A stretch of DNA of 48,558 nt from Salinivibrio costicola subsp. costicola ATCC 33508 = LMG 11651 (GTDB lineage Bacteria > Pseudomonadota > Gammaproteobacteria > Enterobacterales > Vibrionaceae): positions 1 through 48,558 of the forward strand of contig AQOF01000026.1 of NCBI GenBank assembly GCA_000565345.1. Direction: 5' to 3'. Of this stretch, positions 20,207 to 29,446 are shown one piece after another (within the stretch, counting starts at the first letter, position 1; every line of letters starts with the position of its first letter). Position numbers and translations under genes: made by a program. Below the pieces are notes generated by a model. It was not told the DNA's origin, did not search any database, and worked only from the letters and a program-made list of their open reading frames with translations.

Positions 20207-20370
20207 TAAAAAAACCGAAAAACACTAACCAATATATAAATACAAAATCGAATTGAAAAATCACTCCTCACTGAAGATATGATGTTTTTTAGGATCAAGA
20301 TCTCACTCTAGTGACCTCATTATTTTTATTCCATTGCTATCTATGACAGATAAGGTATTTCTACGCTATC

Positions 20371-20394
20371 AAAAAACCAGCCAAGCGGCTGGTT
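20371..20394 (-). terminator. Intrinsic terminator after tyrA
   Basis: Minus-strand stem AACCAGCC / GGCTGGTT (plus-strand 20375-20382 and 20387-20394) with a 4-base loop, followed by U residues from the A run at 20371-20374. The stretch 20207-20370 upstream of the cassette is AT-rich and holds no other gene that I can support. Confidence 0.88.
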
Positions 20395-20438
20395 TCGGTA
20401 TAGATTTATCATCGATTGTCGGAGCGGTTTATATAAGC

Positions 20439-21571
20439 CTAGGTCGCGGTGCGGTGAGTCGCATCGTTGGCTTGTCGCAACAGGCCTTGGCTTTCTTGTA
20501 AAAAGCGTGGGGCATAATCGCCAAACCAGTTTTCCACTTGCGCGAACGCATCGACAAAAGTGGCTTTGTCGTGCTGTTCAAGCAAATCAATCGCTTCCCC
20601 AAAACGCTGGTAAAAACGCTTGATCATCGCCAAGTTTTGCGGTGAGGACATAATAATATCCGCATACAGCCCCGCATCTTGAGCAACAAGCGCCCCACCA
20701 TGGCAAGCTCTAAGCGATAAATCGGTGAGCTTAGCGCAGTAAGCTGGTCGAGGTTGGGGTTTTCTTCTGCCAGATGGACCCCGTAAACAAACGACGTAAA
20801 GTGACGTAGTGCTTGGATCAGCGTCATGCCTTCATCATGCTCAATGGCACTGATCCGGTTTAACCCGGCGCCCCAAATACGAAACTGCTCTAGCAACCAT
20901 TGGTATGCCTCAGGCTGTCGGCCATCGCAATACACCATTACCTGTTTAGCAAGGCTGGCCACATCTGGGCCAAACATGGGGTGCAGGCCAACCACTGGGC
21001 CGGAGTGCACGGATAACATCGCTTGTAGCGGACCGGATTTCACCGAAGTGAGATCCACCAATAAGCAATCGTCTGGCAGCTGGGTCAGTTTACTAATGAC
21101 CGTTTCCGTGACGTCAATCGGCACCGAGACCACCACCATCCCCGCATCGGCCAGCAGGGCATCGGCATGCTCCCAATCCTCTTTATCCAGCACCGCAACC
21201 TGATAACCCGACAAACGGAACAAGCGAGCAAATAAGCCACCCAGCTGGCCTTTACCCCCAATCACCACCACCTGACGTAAATCTGGGTTTAGACACTTAA
21301 AGCCAGAGTCATTTTCACTGCTGTAAGACTCACGCATGGTGCGACGCAGCACATCTTCAATTAAATCCGGTGGCACCCCTTGCGACTGTGCTTCTTGACG
21401 ACGCGAAGCGAGCATCGCCGCCTCACGGTCCGGTGCATAAATGGGCAAGCCATGCTGGCTTTTCACCTCCCCCACTTCTGCTACCAGCTCTAAACGGCGC
21501 GCGAGCAAGCTCACCATTTGTTTATCGACATCGTCTATTTGATCGCGCAGTCGGCTGAGTTCCGCCACCAT
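20439..21571 (-). CDS. tyrA: Bifunctional chorismate mutase / prephenate dehydrogenase, one frameshift
   Basis: Makes prephenate from chorismate and oxidises it with NAD to 4-hydroxyphenylpyruvate for tyrosine. The N-terminal mutase domain reads [19 protein letters not shown]. The dehydrogenase domain has the nucleotide-binding [18 protein letters not shown] and the conserved [11 protein letters not shown] and [14 protein letters not shown]. One base is missing near 20682: adding a T gives [23 protein letters not shown] and joins the last 75 or so residues to the main frame. The gene follows aroF by three bases, the same operon as in E. coli, and should be under TyrR control from the aroF promoter. 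Confidence 0.96.
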
Positions 21572-21574
21572 GGT

Positions 21575-22651
21575 TTAGTCCTGTTGAGTACGTTGTTGAA
21601 GAGAGGTTGCCAGCTCTTGGTGAGCATGACGTAACAATTGTTCGGTAGACGCCCAATCAATGCAAGCGTCCGTGATCGACACACCGTACTCCATCTCATC
21701 TTTAGACAAATCCGCCGATTGGTTACCCGCGTTAAGATGGCTTTCGATCATCAGACCAATGACAGAGCGGTTACCTTGTTTGATTTGATGGATCACATCT
21801 TCTGCCACCAATGGCTGGCGGCGGTAATCTTTACGTGAATTCGCGTGGCTACAATCCACCATCAGGGACGGGTTGAGTCCCGCAGCTTCCATTTGCTGCT
21901 CGCATTCGGCGACGGAGACTGAATCGTAGTTGGTTTGCTTACCACCACGTAAGATCACATGCCCATTAGGGTTACCTTGCGTTGTAAGCAGTGCCACTTG
22001 GCCCGCTTGGTTGATCCCCATAAACCGGTGCCCAGACGCGGCGGCTTTCATCGCATTAGTGGCGGTGGCCAGATTGCCATCAGTACCGTTTTTAAAGCCG
22101 ATTGGCATCGACAAACCACTGGCCATTTCACGGTGGGTTTGTGATTCGGTGGTACGTGCGCCAATCGCCGCCCAGCTAAACAGATCACCAATGTATTGCG
22201 GGCTGATTGGGTCCAACGCTTCAGTGGCCAACGGGATCCCCATTTGTGCTAAATCCGTGAGCAGACCACGCGCTTGCTTTAAGCCAGATTCCACATCAAA
22301 GCTGCCATCCAGATGCGGATCGTTGATTAACCCTTTCCAGCCAGTAGTGGTCCGCGGTTTTTCAAAGTACACCCGCATGACAATAAACAGGTGATCGCTG
22401 AGTTCATCCGACAAGGCTTTCAAACGGCGCGCGTAGTCTTTCGCCGCTTCGACATCATGAATAGAGCAAGGACCACACACCACCAACAAGCGATGATCGC
22501 GTTTATGAATAATATCCGCCACTGTCTCGCGTGCCTCACTGATAGCAGCCCGGGTACTTTTTTCAATAGGGAACTGCGCGCGAAGCTGCTCTGGCGTCAA
22601 GAGCACCTGCTCATCACGGATATGAATATTGGTCACCGAATCTTGCTGCAT
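21575..22651 (-). CDS. aroF: 3-deoxy-7-phosphoheptulonate synthase, probably tyrosine-sensitive
   Basis: Condenses phosphoenolpyruvate and erythrose 4-phosphate, the first step of the shikimate pathway. A class I DAHP synthase of about 358 residues with LLVVCGPCSIHD, MRVYFEKPRTTTGWKGLINDP, ATEALDPISPQY, GFKNGTDG and LMVDCSHANS. I chose ATG 22651 (MQQDSVTNI) because AAGG precedes it at a good distance. The earlier in-frame ATGs at 22672-22675 fall inside a TyrR-like box. Sequence alone does not separate AroF from AroG, but the operon with tyrA and the TyrR boxes point to the tyrosine-regulated form. Confidence 0.93.
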   Translation of the reverse strand: MQQDSVTNIHIRDEQVLLTPEQLRAQFPIEKSTRAAISEARETVADIIHKRDHRLLVVCGPCSIHDVEAAKDYARRLKALSDELSDHLFIVMRVYFEKPRTTTGWKGLINDPHLDGSFDVESGLKQARGLLTDLAQMGIPLATEALDPISPQYIGDLFSWAAIGARTTESQTHREMASGLSMPIGFKNGTDGNLATATNAMKAAASGHRFMGINQAGQVALLTTQGNPNGHVILRGGKQTNYDSVSVAECEQQMEAAGLNPSLMVDCSHANSRKDYRRQPLVAEDVIHQIKQGNRSVIGLMIESHLNAGNQSADLSKDEMEYGVSITDACIDWASTEQLLRHAHQELATSLQQRTQQD

Positions 22652-22665
22652 AGCCTTGCCTTTAA

Positions 22666-22683
22666 TGTTCATCATGTTTTACA
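22666..22683 (-). promoter_or_regulatory. TyrR-like box 1 (weak)
   Basis: TGTTCATCATGTTTTACA on the plus strand: one half-site (TTTACA) is perfect and the other matches 4 of 6, with 6 bases between. It lies closest to the aroF start. Confidence 0.5.
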
Positions 22684-22721
22684 CAAACAATACCAGCCTA
22701 TATTTTAAAAGCAATACAAAC

Positions 22722-22739
22722 TGTACTTATTTATTTACT
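22722..22739 (-). promoter_or_regulatory. TyrR-like box 2 (weak)
   Basis: TGTACTTATTTATTTACT on the plus strand resembles TGTAAA-N6-TTTACA with mismatches. It abuts box 3 with a single base between them, the usual arrangement of a weak box next to a strong one. Confidence 0.55.
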
Positions 22740-22740
22740 C

Positions 22741-22758
22741 TGTAATTAATAATTTACA
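22741..22758 (-). promoter_or_regulatory. TyrR box 3 (strong)
   Basis: TGTAATTAATAATTTACA matches the TyrR consensus TGTAAA-N6-TTTACA at 11 of 12 defined positions. It lies in the aroF-btsS divergent gap, upstream of aroF. A possible aroF promoter (TTGCTT, 16 bases, TATTGT on the minus strand) sits between this box and the gene. Confidence 0.8.
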
Positions 22759-22817
22759 CTGGAGATTACAATAGAGTCTTACAACGGCAACCGTTACTAT
22801 AGCGCATTGGTTTTTTT

Positions 22818-24524
22818 GTGTGGGTCGTTATGGCACTGATTCTCTCACTTCTTCAGCAAATGAGCGTCTATCTGGTTATCGCCTATTTGCTCAGTAAAAC
22901 ACCGGCATTTATGCCACTGCTGAGTATTTCGGGGCGACTGTCGCATAAAGTTGTTTGTTATTTTCTTTTCTCTGGCTTTTGCATTCTCGGTACCTATTTT
23001 GGCTTGGGGATTCAAGATGCAATTGCCAACACCCGTGCGATCGGCGCAGTCATGGGCGGATTACTAGGCGGTCCATTTGTGGGCTTTTTGGTCGGGCTAA
23101 CCGGCGGTTTACATCGCTACAGTTTAGGCGGCTTTACTGACTTGGCTTGCGCCATTTCGACCACGGCAGAGGGCTTGATTGGTGGTGTAATGCGCTATTT
23201 GGTGTCGCGCAATCAAACCAGCCGTTTATTCTCTCCCACAGTCGTGTTAGGGGTAACCTTCGTTGCCGAGTTAGTGCAGATGGCGATTATCCTCGCGGTC
23301 GCTGAACCCTTTAGCCGCGCGTATGAGCTGGTTAGCGCGATTGCCGCCCCCATGGTGATTGCTAACTCTATTGGCGCGGCGATGTTTATGAGCATAATTG
23401 TCGACCGGAAAACCCTGTTCGAGCGCTATTCAGCGGCATTTTCCAGCAAAGCACTCAAAATTGCTGAACGATCGGTCGGCCTTTTAAGCAGCGGGTTTAA
23501 TCAACAAAGCAGTGAACAAGTCGCTGCCATTATTCAGCAAGAAACCGGCGTTGGGGCGGTGGCGATTACCGATAGAGAAAAGATCCTTGCGTTTACCGGT
23601 ATTGGCGATGACCACCATCTCCCCGGTACGCCAATTGCCTCTGATTACACCCGTCGCGCGATTGCCGATGATCAGCTGATCTATATTGATGGTGCGGATA
23701 TCCCCTATTGCTGCTCACTTTCTCCTTATTGCAAGTTGGGATCAGTACTGGTGATCCCACTACGCGGAGGCGATGGCTATGTACTGGGGACGGTGAAGCT
23801 TTATGAGCCAAAACGTAAGCTCTTTTCGGCCATTAATGTCACCATGGGCGAAGGGATCGCCCGATTGCTCTCGAACCAGATTTTAACCGGCCGTTATCAG
23901 CGTCAACAAAGTTTGCTCACCCAGGCCGAATTAAACCTATTACGCGCCCAAGTCAATCCGCACTTTTTGTTCAATGCCTTAAATACGATTAGTGCGGTGG
24001 TCAAACGCGAGCCAGAGCGGGCACGCCAATTGATCCAACATCTATCGACTTTCTTTCGCAGTAACCTTAAGCAAAACCGCGAGACCGTCTCGCTTGAGCA
24101 AGAGCTGAATCACCTTGATGCCTATTTAGAGCTCGAACATGCCCGTTTTGCCGATCGCATGAGTGTGGAGAAGCAGATTGATCCCGCTATCTTACACGCG
24201 GTGATCCCAAGTTTTACCTTACAGCCTTTGGTCGAGAATGCGGTGAAACATGGGATCAGCCAATTGATGGCAGACGGCAAAATTATTATTCGTGGCTGGC
24301 AAGAAGGCGAATGCCTGTATTTACAAGTGGAAGACAATGCCGGGCTTTACCAACCCGCAGCACAACACTCAGGACTCGGCATGCGTATTGTTGATAAGCG
24401 TGTACGAGGGTTGTTTGGCGGCCAATATGCGCTAAAAATGACCTGTCAGCCTGATATATGGACACGGGCAACCGTCACTTTGCCCTTCACGTATCAAACG
24501 CCCAATAAGGAGAGAGAGGCATGA
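22818..24524 (+). CDS. btsS: Pyruvate-sensing histidine kinase BtsS (YehU, LytS family)
   Basis: Inner-membrane sensor kinase; in E. coli BtsS detects extracellular pyruvate. The N-terminal half is a 5TM-LYT membrane domain (AIGAVMGGLLGGPFVGFLVGLTGGLHRYS is diagnostic). A GAF-like segment follows (GVGAVAITDREKILAFTGIGDDHHLPG). The kinase has QVNPHFLFNALNTI with the phospho-accepting His at about 382, FTLQPLVENAVKHG and SGLGMRIVDKRV. It aligns closely with E. coli YehU along its whole length. The start is GTG 22818 or ATG 22830; neither has a clear ribosome site, and GTG gives the length closest to E. coli. It overlaps btsR by ATGA. Confidence 0.93.
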   Translation: MWVVMALILSLLQQMSVYLVIAYLLSKTPAFMPLLSISGRLSHKVVCYFLFSGFCILGTYFGLGIQDAIANTRAIGAVMGGLLGGPFVGFLVGLTGGLHRYSLGGFTDLACAISTTAEGLIGGVMRYLVSRNQTSRLFSPTVVLGVTFVAELVQMAIILAVAEPFSRAYELVSAIAAPMVIANSIGAAMFMSIIVDRKTLFERYSAAFSSKALKIAERSVGLLSSGFNQQSSEQVAAIIQQETGVGAVAITDREKILAFTGIGDDHHLPGTPIASDYTRRAIADDQLIYIDGADIPYCCSLSPYCKLGSVLVIPLRGGDGYVLGTVKLYEPKRKLFSAINVTMGEGIARLLSNQILTGRYQRQQSLLTQAELNLLRAQVNPHFLFNALNTISAVVKREPERARQLIQHLSTFFRSNLKQNRETVSLEQELNHLDAYLELEHARFADRMSVEKQIDPAILHAVIPSFTLQPLVENAVKHGISQLMADGKIIIRGWQEGECLYLQVEDNAGLYQPAAQHSGLGMRIVDKRVRGLFGGQYALKMTCQPDIWTRATVTLPFTYQTPNKEREA

Positions 24525-25233
24525 TTAAGGCATTGATTGTTGATGATGAGCTGCACGCCCGCGAGGCGTTGGAAGACGAGTTGCTAGCGGTAGGCGGTGT
24601 TGACATCATAGGGCAATGCAACAATGCCATTGACGCACTGAAAGCCATCAATCAAACCCGTCCAGACGTGGTGTTTTTAGATATTCAAATGCCGCGAGTG
24701 ACGGGATTAGAGCTGTTAGCCATGCTCGATCCCGATACCATGCCCAAGGTGGTATTTGTCACCGCCTATGATGAATATGCGGTACAAGCATTTGAAGAAA
24801 ATGCGTTCGACTACCTATTAAAGCCCGTCGAAACCGTGCGATTACAAAAATCCTTGGAAAAACTCACTCGTGAGCTACGCCAGAAAAACGACTACCGAGC
24901 AATGACACCAACGTTGGATTTGCTTCCCTGTGCGGGACACAGTCGGATTACATTGATCCCACATCAAGAGGTCGAAGTTGCGCGGACCGCTTTAAGTGGC
25001 GTCGCACTGCTCACCGCACAAGGCGAGTCTACCACGCACCTATCACTCAAGGTCTTGGAGGACAAAACCCCCTTAATACGCTGTCATCGCCAATACTTGA
25101 TTCACCCCGCCGCTATCCGCGAAATCCGCTTACTCGACAATGGCCTTGCGAGGTGATTACCTCCTCAGCGCATGTTGTGCCGGTGAGCCGACGTTACTTA
25201 AAAGCGTTAAAAAATCAATTGGGGCTTAACTAA
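24521..25233 (+). CDS. btsR: Response regulator BtsR (YehT, LytTR family), one frameshift
   Basis: Partner of BtsS; a DNA-binding response regulator that in E. coli activates the pyruvate transporter gene btsT. The receiver domain has IVDDE (D8, D9), the phosphorylation site D54 in VFLDIQMP, T81 and K101. The LytTR DNA-binding domain has PLIRCHRQYLIH and IREIRLLDNG. The frame stops early at 25156. Adding one base near 25150 extends it through VPVSRRYLKALKNQLGLN to a stop at 25231-25233, exactly the family ending. I therefore give the longer span. Confidence 0.93.
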
Positions 25234-25254
25234 CCCAGACTTATACGCCAGTGC

Positions 25255-25644
25255 TCAATAAAATAGGCTATTAGATTGGCTTTGAGAATCGTGATGACCA
25301 CGCTGCCATTCCATTCTAAAACGCTGAGATCCTGGCCGACTTTCACATACGCCCATATACGGATTTCCGTCTAGCCCAAGCTGATAGGCATGAGCAGGAT
25401 CGCAGTAATCATCAATACCATGGATGTAGCCTTGCTCGTAGTCGAGATAATTTGCATTCATCGGCCCAGTCGCTTTATTTGCCAGAGTTTGTAAATCTTT
25501 CACGGATCGCTGTGGCAAACCACGCTGACCATCTTGCTCCCCCAAGCCATACCAATTTTGATCGTCAACCAAGCCTTGGGTGGTAGAAGCAGCGCACCCG
25601 GCCAAAAGTAAAACGGCGAATAATAAAAAAAACGTCTGTTTCAT
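25255..25644 (-). CDS. DUF2799-like lipoprotein
   Basis: A lipoprotein by its signal: MKQTFFLLFAVLLLAGC with a standard lipobox, starting at ATG 25644. The mature part (WYGLGEQDGQRGLPQRS, LDYEQGYIHGIDDYCDPAHAYQLGLDG, CESRPGSQRFRMEWQRGH) has the glycine- and tyrosine-rich repeats typical of DUF2799, as I recall that family. Function unknown. It is convergent with btsR (21 bases between stops) and downstream of the btsT terminator, so it is probably its own unit, although read-through from btsT is possible. Confidence 0.75.
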   Translation of the reverse strand: MKQTFFLLFAVLLLAGCAASTTQGLVDDQNWYGLGEQDGQRGLPQRSVKDLQTLANKATGPMNANYLDYEQGYIHGIDDYCDPAHAYQLGLDGNPYMGVCESRPGSQRFRMEWQRGHHDSQSQSNSLFY

Positions 25645-25660
25645 GCCCTGTCCTACCCTC

Positions 25661-25690
25661 ATAAAAAAGCCTCAGTAAATACTGAGGCTT
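25661..25690 (-). terminator. Intrinsic terminator after btsT
   Basis: A perfect 11-bp stem, AAGCCTCAGTA / TACTGAGGCTT (25667-25677 and 25680-25690). On the minus strand it is followed by a U run from the A run at 25663-25668. It also sits only 17 bases upstream of the lipoprotein ATG. Confidence 0.88.
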
Positions 25691-25771
25691 AGATCTTAGC
25701 GTATTTGACTGAATATTGCTTGAAGACCAGTCATATAGCTGAGCGCAGACCCATCAGCTATAACGCCTTAC

Positions 25772-27203
25772 CTATAACTGCTTTTCATTGGCGATTAACT
25801 GCGAATTGGGTTTATAACCGATAAAGAACCCAATCGTGGCGGCAACGGTTGCCCCGACACCAATCATGGTAGCGATATTCATTGGTAAGCTAAAACCGAT
25901 TTCGGCATTGGCCAAATAAGTGACAGTTACCGCGGTCATAAACATCGCAGGAATGGTGCATACCCAGTGCAGCTTATCACGCTTAATAAGATAGGCTGCC
26001 GCGGCCCACAACATGATCATCGCGGTAGTTTGGTTAGCCCAGCCGAAGTAACGCCAAATCACGCCAAATTCCGCTTTGGTGATCAAAAAGCCGACCACAA
26101 ACATGGGGATCGCAATCATCAGGCGCTTCACCATCGGTTTTTGCTGAATATTCAGAAAGTCGGCGATAATCAGACGCGCAGAACGGAAAGCAGTGTCGCC
26201 AGAAGTGATCGGCAACACAATCACCCCTAATACCGCCATAATGCCGCCGACCGTGCCAAGTAGCGAGGTGGAAACCTCATGCACCACCGCTGCCGGGCCA
26301 CCGTTAGCGAGCGTTTGATTAAGCGCGTCACTCGATTCATAGAAGCTTAAGCCCAGACTACACCAGATAAGCGCAATCACACCTTCACCAATCATGGCGC
26401 CATAAAAGATAAACCGGCCTGGCTTTTCATTCTGCATACAACGCGCCATTAATGGCGATTGGGTGGCGTGGAAGCCTGATACCGCACCACAAGCGATGGT
26501 GATAAACAGTAATGGCCATAGTGGCAGATCGGTCGGATGGAAGTTGGTGGCAAAATCGAGCCCTTGGCTGTAGAAGCTGTGATCGCTCACGGCCAAGCCG
26601 ACAATCAAGCCCACCGACATAAAGACAAGCAAAGCGCCAAATATAGGATAAAAACGGCCAATAATTTTGTCTATCGGCACCACGGTGGCCAATACATAGT
26701 AGGCAAAGATAATGCCCACCCACAGCGCCACGCTCATTTCTGACAGACTACCTAACAACTTGGCTGGCCCGAGCACAAACACCACGCCCACCAGCATCAA
26801 GAGTAACACCGCAAAGAAGTTCATAAAATGTTTAGCGAAGTTACCGAGATGCTCGCCCACGACAGAAGGGACAGATGCGCCATTGGCACGCACACTGAGC
26901 ATGCCAGAGAAATAATCATGCACGCCGCCGGCAAAAATGCAGCCAAACACAATCCATAGCATGGCAACAGGGCCATATAACGCACCGAGTATTGGGCCAA
27001 AAATCGGACCGAGGCCAGCAATATTAAGCAGTTGAATCAGATATACTTTCTTATCTGACAGTGGCACAAAGTCCACACCATCGTTCATGCTCATGGCCGG
27101 GGTTCGCTTTTTGCGGTTTTGGCCCAAAAATTTTGGTAATGAAAGTGCCGTAGGTAAAGTAGCCGACAATCAAGGTCACTACGCAAAGTAAAAACCAGGA
27201 CAT
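25772..27203 (-). CDS. btsT: CstA/BtsT family transporter, one frameshift near the N-terminus
   Basis: A peptide- or pyruvate-transporting carbon-starvation family membrane protein. About 476 residues with many hydrophobic helices and the family signatures NIAGLGPIFGPILGALYG, GGVHDYFSGMLSVRANG, SGFHATQSPLMARC, LGVIVLPITSGDTAFRSARLI and WRYFGWANQ. It is the short form; E. coli BtsT and CstA are about 700 residues. The true start is ATG 27203 (MSWFLLCVVTLIVGYFTYG) after a GGAGAG site. One surplus G near 27120 (GGG for GG) breaks the frame before NRKKRTPAMSMNDGVDFVP. Its closeness to btsSR and the repeats at 27305-27350 suggest the pyruvate transporter; the substrate is inferred. Confidence 0.85.
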
Positions 27204-27304
27204 AATTGCTCTCCGTGTCGTTAGCAGCGCTGCTGCCAATCTTTTAGTAGGGGACAGATGCCATTTTGCCGATTGCGTTGTCGAATACACGCGCTTTAAC
27301 GGCG

Positions 27305-27350
27305 AGTGGTCGCCGGTGCAGATAAACGGTTGTAAACAGGATTAAGTGGT
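27305..27350 (-). promoter_or_regulatory. Candidate BtsR (LytTR) binding repeats upstream of btsT
   Basis: Three hexamers at exactly 20-base intervals on the minus strand: ACCACT (27345-27350), ACCGTT (27325-27330) and ACCACT (27305-27310). The E. coli YehT/BtsR motif, as I recall it, is a direct repeat of ACC(G/A)CT with about 13 bases between. They lie about 100-150 bases upstream of the btsT start. Pattern-based inference only. Confidence 0.45.
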
Positions 27351-27392
27351 GAGGGCGGTGAAGGGTGTGGTGTGAATGAGCCGATTGGCCAT

Positions 27393-27423
27393 TAAAAAAG
27401 CCCGTCCTACAGGACGGGCTTTT
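27393..27423 (-). terminator. Intrinsic terminator after rplS
   Basis: AAAGCCCGTCC pairs with GGACGGGCTTT around a short loop (about 27397-27423). On the minus strand a U run follows, ending the rpsP-rimM-trmD-rplS operon. It may also block read-through the other way. Confidence 0.92.
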
Positions 27424-27447
27424 GAGCAATAAACGCCATAGGGGCGA

Positions 27448-27801
27448 TTACTTCTTGTTAAGACGCTCTTTGATTCGAGCTGACTTACCAGAACGCTCAC
27501 GCAGGTAGTACAGTTTGGCACGACGTACTGCACCGCGACGTTTAACAGTAATGCTGTCGATAACTGGCGAATGGGCTTGGAAAGTACGCTCTACACCTTC
27601 ACCGCTAGACATTTTACGTACGGTAAATGCAGAGTGTAGACCACGATTGCGCTTAGCGATAACCACACCTTCATATGGCTGCAGACGCTCACGGTTACCT
27701 TCTTTTACTTTAAGCTGTACCAGGACAGTGTCACCTGCTTGAAACTCAGGCAGGTCTTTTTTCATTTGCTCGTCTTCGAGCTGCTTGATGATGTTACTCA
27801 T
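27448..27801 (-). CDS. rplS: 50S ribosomal protein L19
   Basis: Ribosomal protein at the 30S-50S interface. 117 residues, normal length, with the family segments [50 protein letters not shown] and [29 protein letters not shown]. Last gene of the rpsP operon, 28 bases after trmD, and followed by a strong terminator. No frameshift. Confidence 0.98.
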   Translation of the reverse strand: MSNIIKQLEDEQMKKDLPEFQAGDTVLVQLKVKEGNRERLQPYEGVVIAKRNRGLHSAFTVRKMSSGEGVERTFQAHSPVIDSITVKRRGAVRRAKLYYLRERSGKSARIKERLNKK

Positions 27802-27829
27802 TATTTATAACCCTAGAATAAACTGAAAC

Positions 27830-28585
27830 TCAATTTGATTCGGCACTTGCACGATGTTCTTTGATGAACTCGGCAAGTAGTGATTCCTGTTCGTCAGTCA
27901 GAGCTAGGTTTTCCAGGAGCTCTGGTCGTCGTAACCAAGTGCGACCTAGCGATTGTTTTAATCGCCAGCGACGAATGTCCTTATGATTACCGGATTTTAG
28001 CACCTCTGGTACCACCAACCCATCTAACACTTCAGGACGCGTGTAGTGTGGACAGTCTAACAACCCATTGGCAAAGGAATCTTCCTCTGCTGACGCCATA
28101 TCGCCTAGCACACCCGGTACAAACCGAGCAACAGCATCGACTAACGTCATCGCGGGCAGCTCGCCTCCACTGAGCACAAAATCTCCCACTGACCATTCTT
28201 CGTCAACGTGAGTTTGAATAATGCGCTCGTCTACCCCTTCGTACCGGCCACAAATCAAAATAAGTTTATCATTGCTCGCCAGCGACTCGACCCCCGCTTG
28301 ATCGAGCTTGCGCCCTTGCGGAGAGAGGTAAACTACTTTCGCTTTATCGCCTGCGGCTTGTTTAGCGGCATGAATCGCATCGCGCAAAGGCTCTACCATC
28401 ATTAACATGCCCGGGCCACCGCCATAAGGTCGGTCATCGACCGTACGGTGTTTGTCGTGGGTGACATCACGCGGATTCCACGTTTCGACGTTTAACAGCC
28501 CTTTTTTTACCGCTTGGCCCGTGACTCCAAAATCAGTGACCGCTCGGAACATTTCTGGAAACAGGCTGATAATGCCAACCCACAT
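27830..28585 (-). CDS. trmD: tRNA (guanine-N1)-methyltransferase
   Basis: Methylates G37 of tRNAs that read CNN codons, using S-adenosylmethionine, which prevents +1 frameshifting. 251 residues, close to E. coli (255). Family segments: [74 protein letters not shown] and [11 protein letters not shown]. The trefoil-knot AdoMet site is in the YLSPQG, GRYEG and LSGGELPA region. Third gene of the operon. Confidence 0.98.
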   Translation of the reverse strand: MWVGIISLFPEMFRAVTDFGVTGQAVKKGLLNVETWNPRDVTHDKHRTVDDRPYGGGPGMLMMVEPLRDAIHAAKQAAGDKAKVVYLSPQGRKLDQAGVESLASNDKLILICGRYEGVDERIIQTHVDEEWSVGDFVLSGGELPAMTLVDAVARFVPGVLGDMASAEEDSFANGLLDCPHYTRPEVLDGLVVPEVLKSGNHKDIRRWRLKQSLGRTWLRRPELLENLALTDEQESLLAEFIKEHRASAESN

Positions 28586-28610
28586 ATTTCCGCTCGCTTA
28601 CTGTTGGAGT

Positions 28611-29138
28611 TTAAAAACCAGGATCCCAGTCAACTTCGATCCGTTGAGCAGTGCGATCAATCGACTTGATGACCTGCTCTTCAAGGAACGGAATTAAGCG
28701 TTCCTTTTTACCAAAAGCATCTTTCAGGTTGGCTTTAACGACAAGCACGTCGTTCGAGCCTGTTTCAAGCATGTCAGTCACAGTGCCGAGGTGATAGCCT
28801 TTTGCATTCACCACGTCCATACCAAACAGCTCACGCCAATAAAACTCTTGATCTGATAAAGCAGGAAGCGCTTGTGCACTGACTGCAATCTCAGCGTTGG
28901 TCAGCATCTGCGCGTCTTCGCGCTGATCCAGCCCCGTAAGTTTGGCGACATACCCTTTATTGTGGCGTTTCCAGTCTTCGACCTCGAAACGTTGCCACTG
29001 CCCGCGCACCTGGATAAACCAGGGTGAGTAGGCAAAAATGCTTTCAGCATCTTCAGTGTAAGAAAAAATCTTGAGCCAGCCTCGTATGCCGTACGACGAG
29101 CCTAGCTTGCCAACGACAATCGTCTCTTGCTCACTCAT
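28611..29138 (-). CDS. rimM: Ribosome maturation factor RimM
   Basis: Helps assemble the 30S head by binding S19 and the 16S 3' domain. The first domain has [28 protein letters not shown]. The C-terminal PRC-barrel domain has [52 protein letters not shown] and [10 protein letters not shown] chose ATG 29138 (MSEQETIVV) because AAGAAG precedes it. An earlier in-frame start at 29159 would overlap the end of rpsP. Second gene of the operon. Confidence 0.97.
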   Translation of the reverse strand: MSEQETIVVGKLGSSYGIRGWLKIFSYTEDAESIFAYSPWFIQVRGQWQRFEVEDWKRHNKGYVAKLTGLDQREDAQMLTNAEIAVSAQALPALSDQEFYWRELFGMDVVNAKGYHLGTVTDMLETGSNDVLVVKANLKDAFGKKERLIPFLEEQVIKSIDRTAQRIEVDWDPGF

Positions 29139-29166
29139 TTCTTCTTTTAACCCTGACACTGATCAA

Positions 29167-29415
29167 TTACGCCGCTTGCGCTGCGTCTTTGACTAGCTTA
29201 GCAACACGGTCAGAAACCGTTGCGCCTTCGCTAACCCAGTGGTTTACGCGATCCAGGTCAAGGCGTAGTTTCTCTTCCTGGCCTTGAGCAACAGGGTTGA
29301 AGAAACCAATTTTTTCGATGAAGCGACCGTCGCGCGCCTGGCGGCTGTCAGCTACAACGATTTGATAAAATGGGCGTTTTTTCGCGCCATGACGTGCCAA
29401 ACGAATGGTTACCAT
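29167..29415 (-). CDS. rpsP: 30S ribosomal protein S16
   Basis: 82 residues, normal length, with [25 protein letters not shown] and [10 protein letters not shown]. First gene of the rpsP-rimM-trmD-rplS operon, preceded by GAGGACGAT as ribosome site. It lies downstream of ffh on the same strand; a hairpin at 29447-29476 sits in the leader between them. Confidence 0.98.
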   Translation of the reverse strand: MVTIRLARHGAKKRPFYQIVVADSRQARDGRFIEKIGFFNPVAQGQEEKLRLDLDRVNHWVSEGATVSDRVAKLVKDAAQAA

Positions 29416-29446
29416 ATCGTCCTCATTTGCATTACTTAATAAAATT

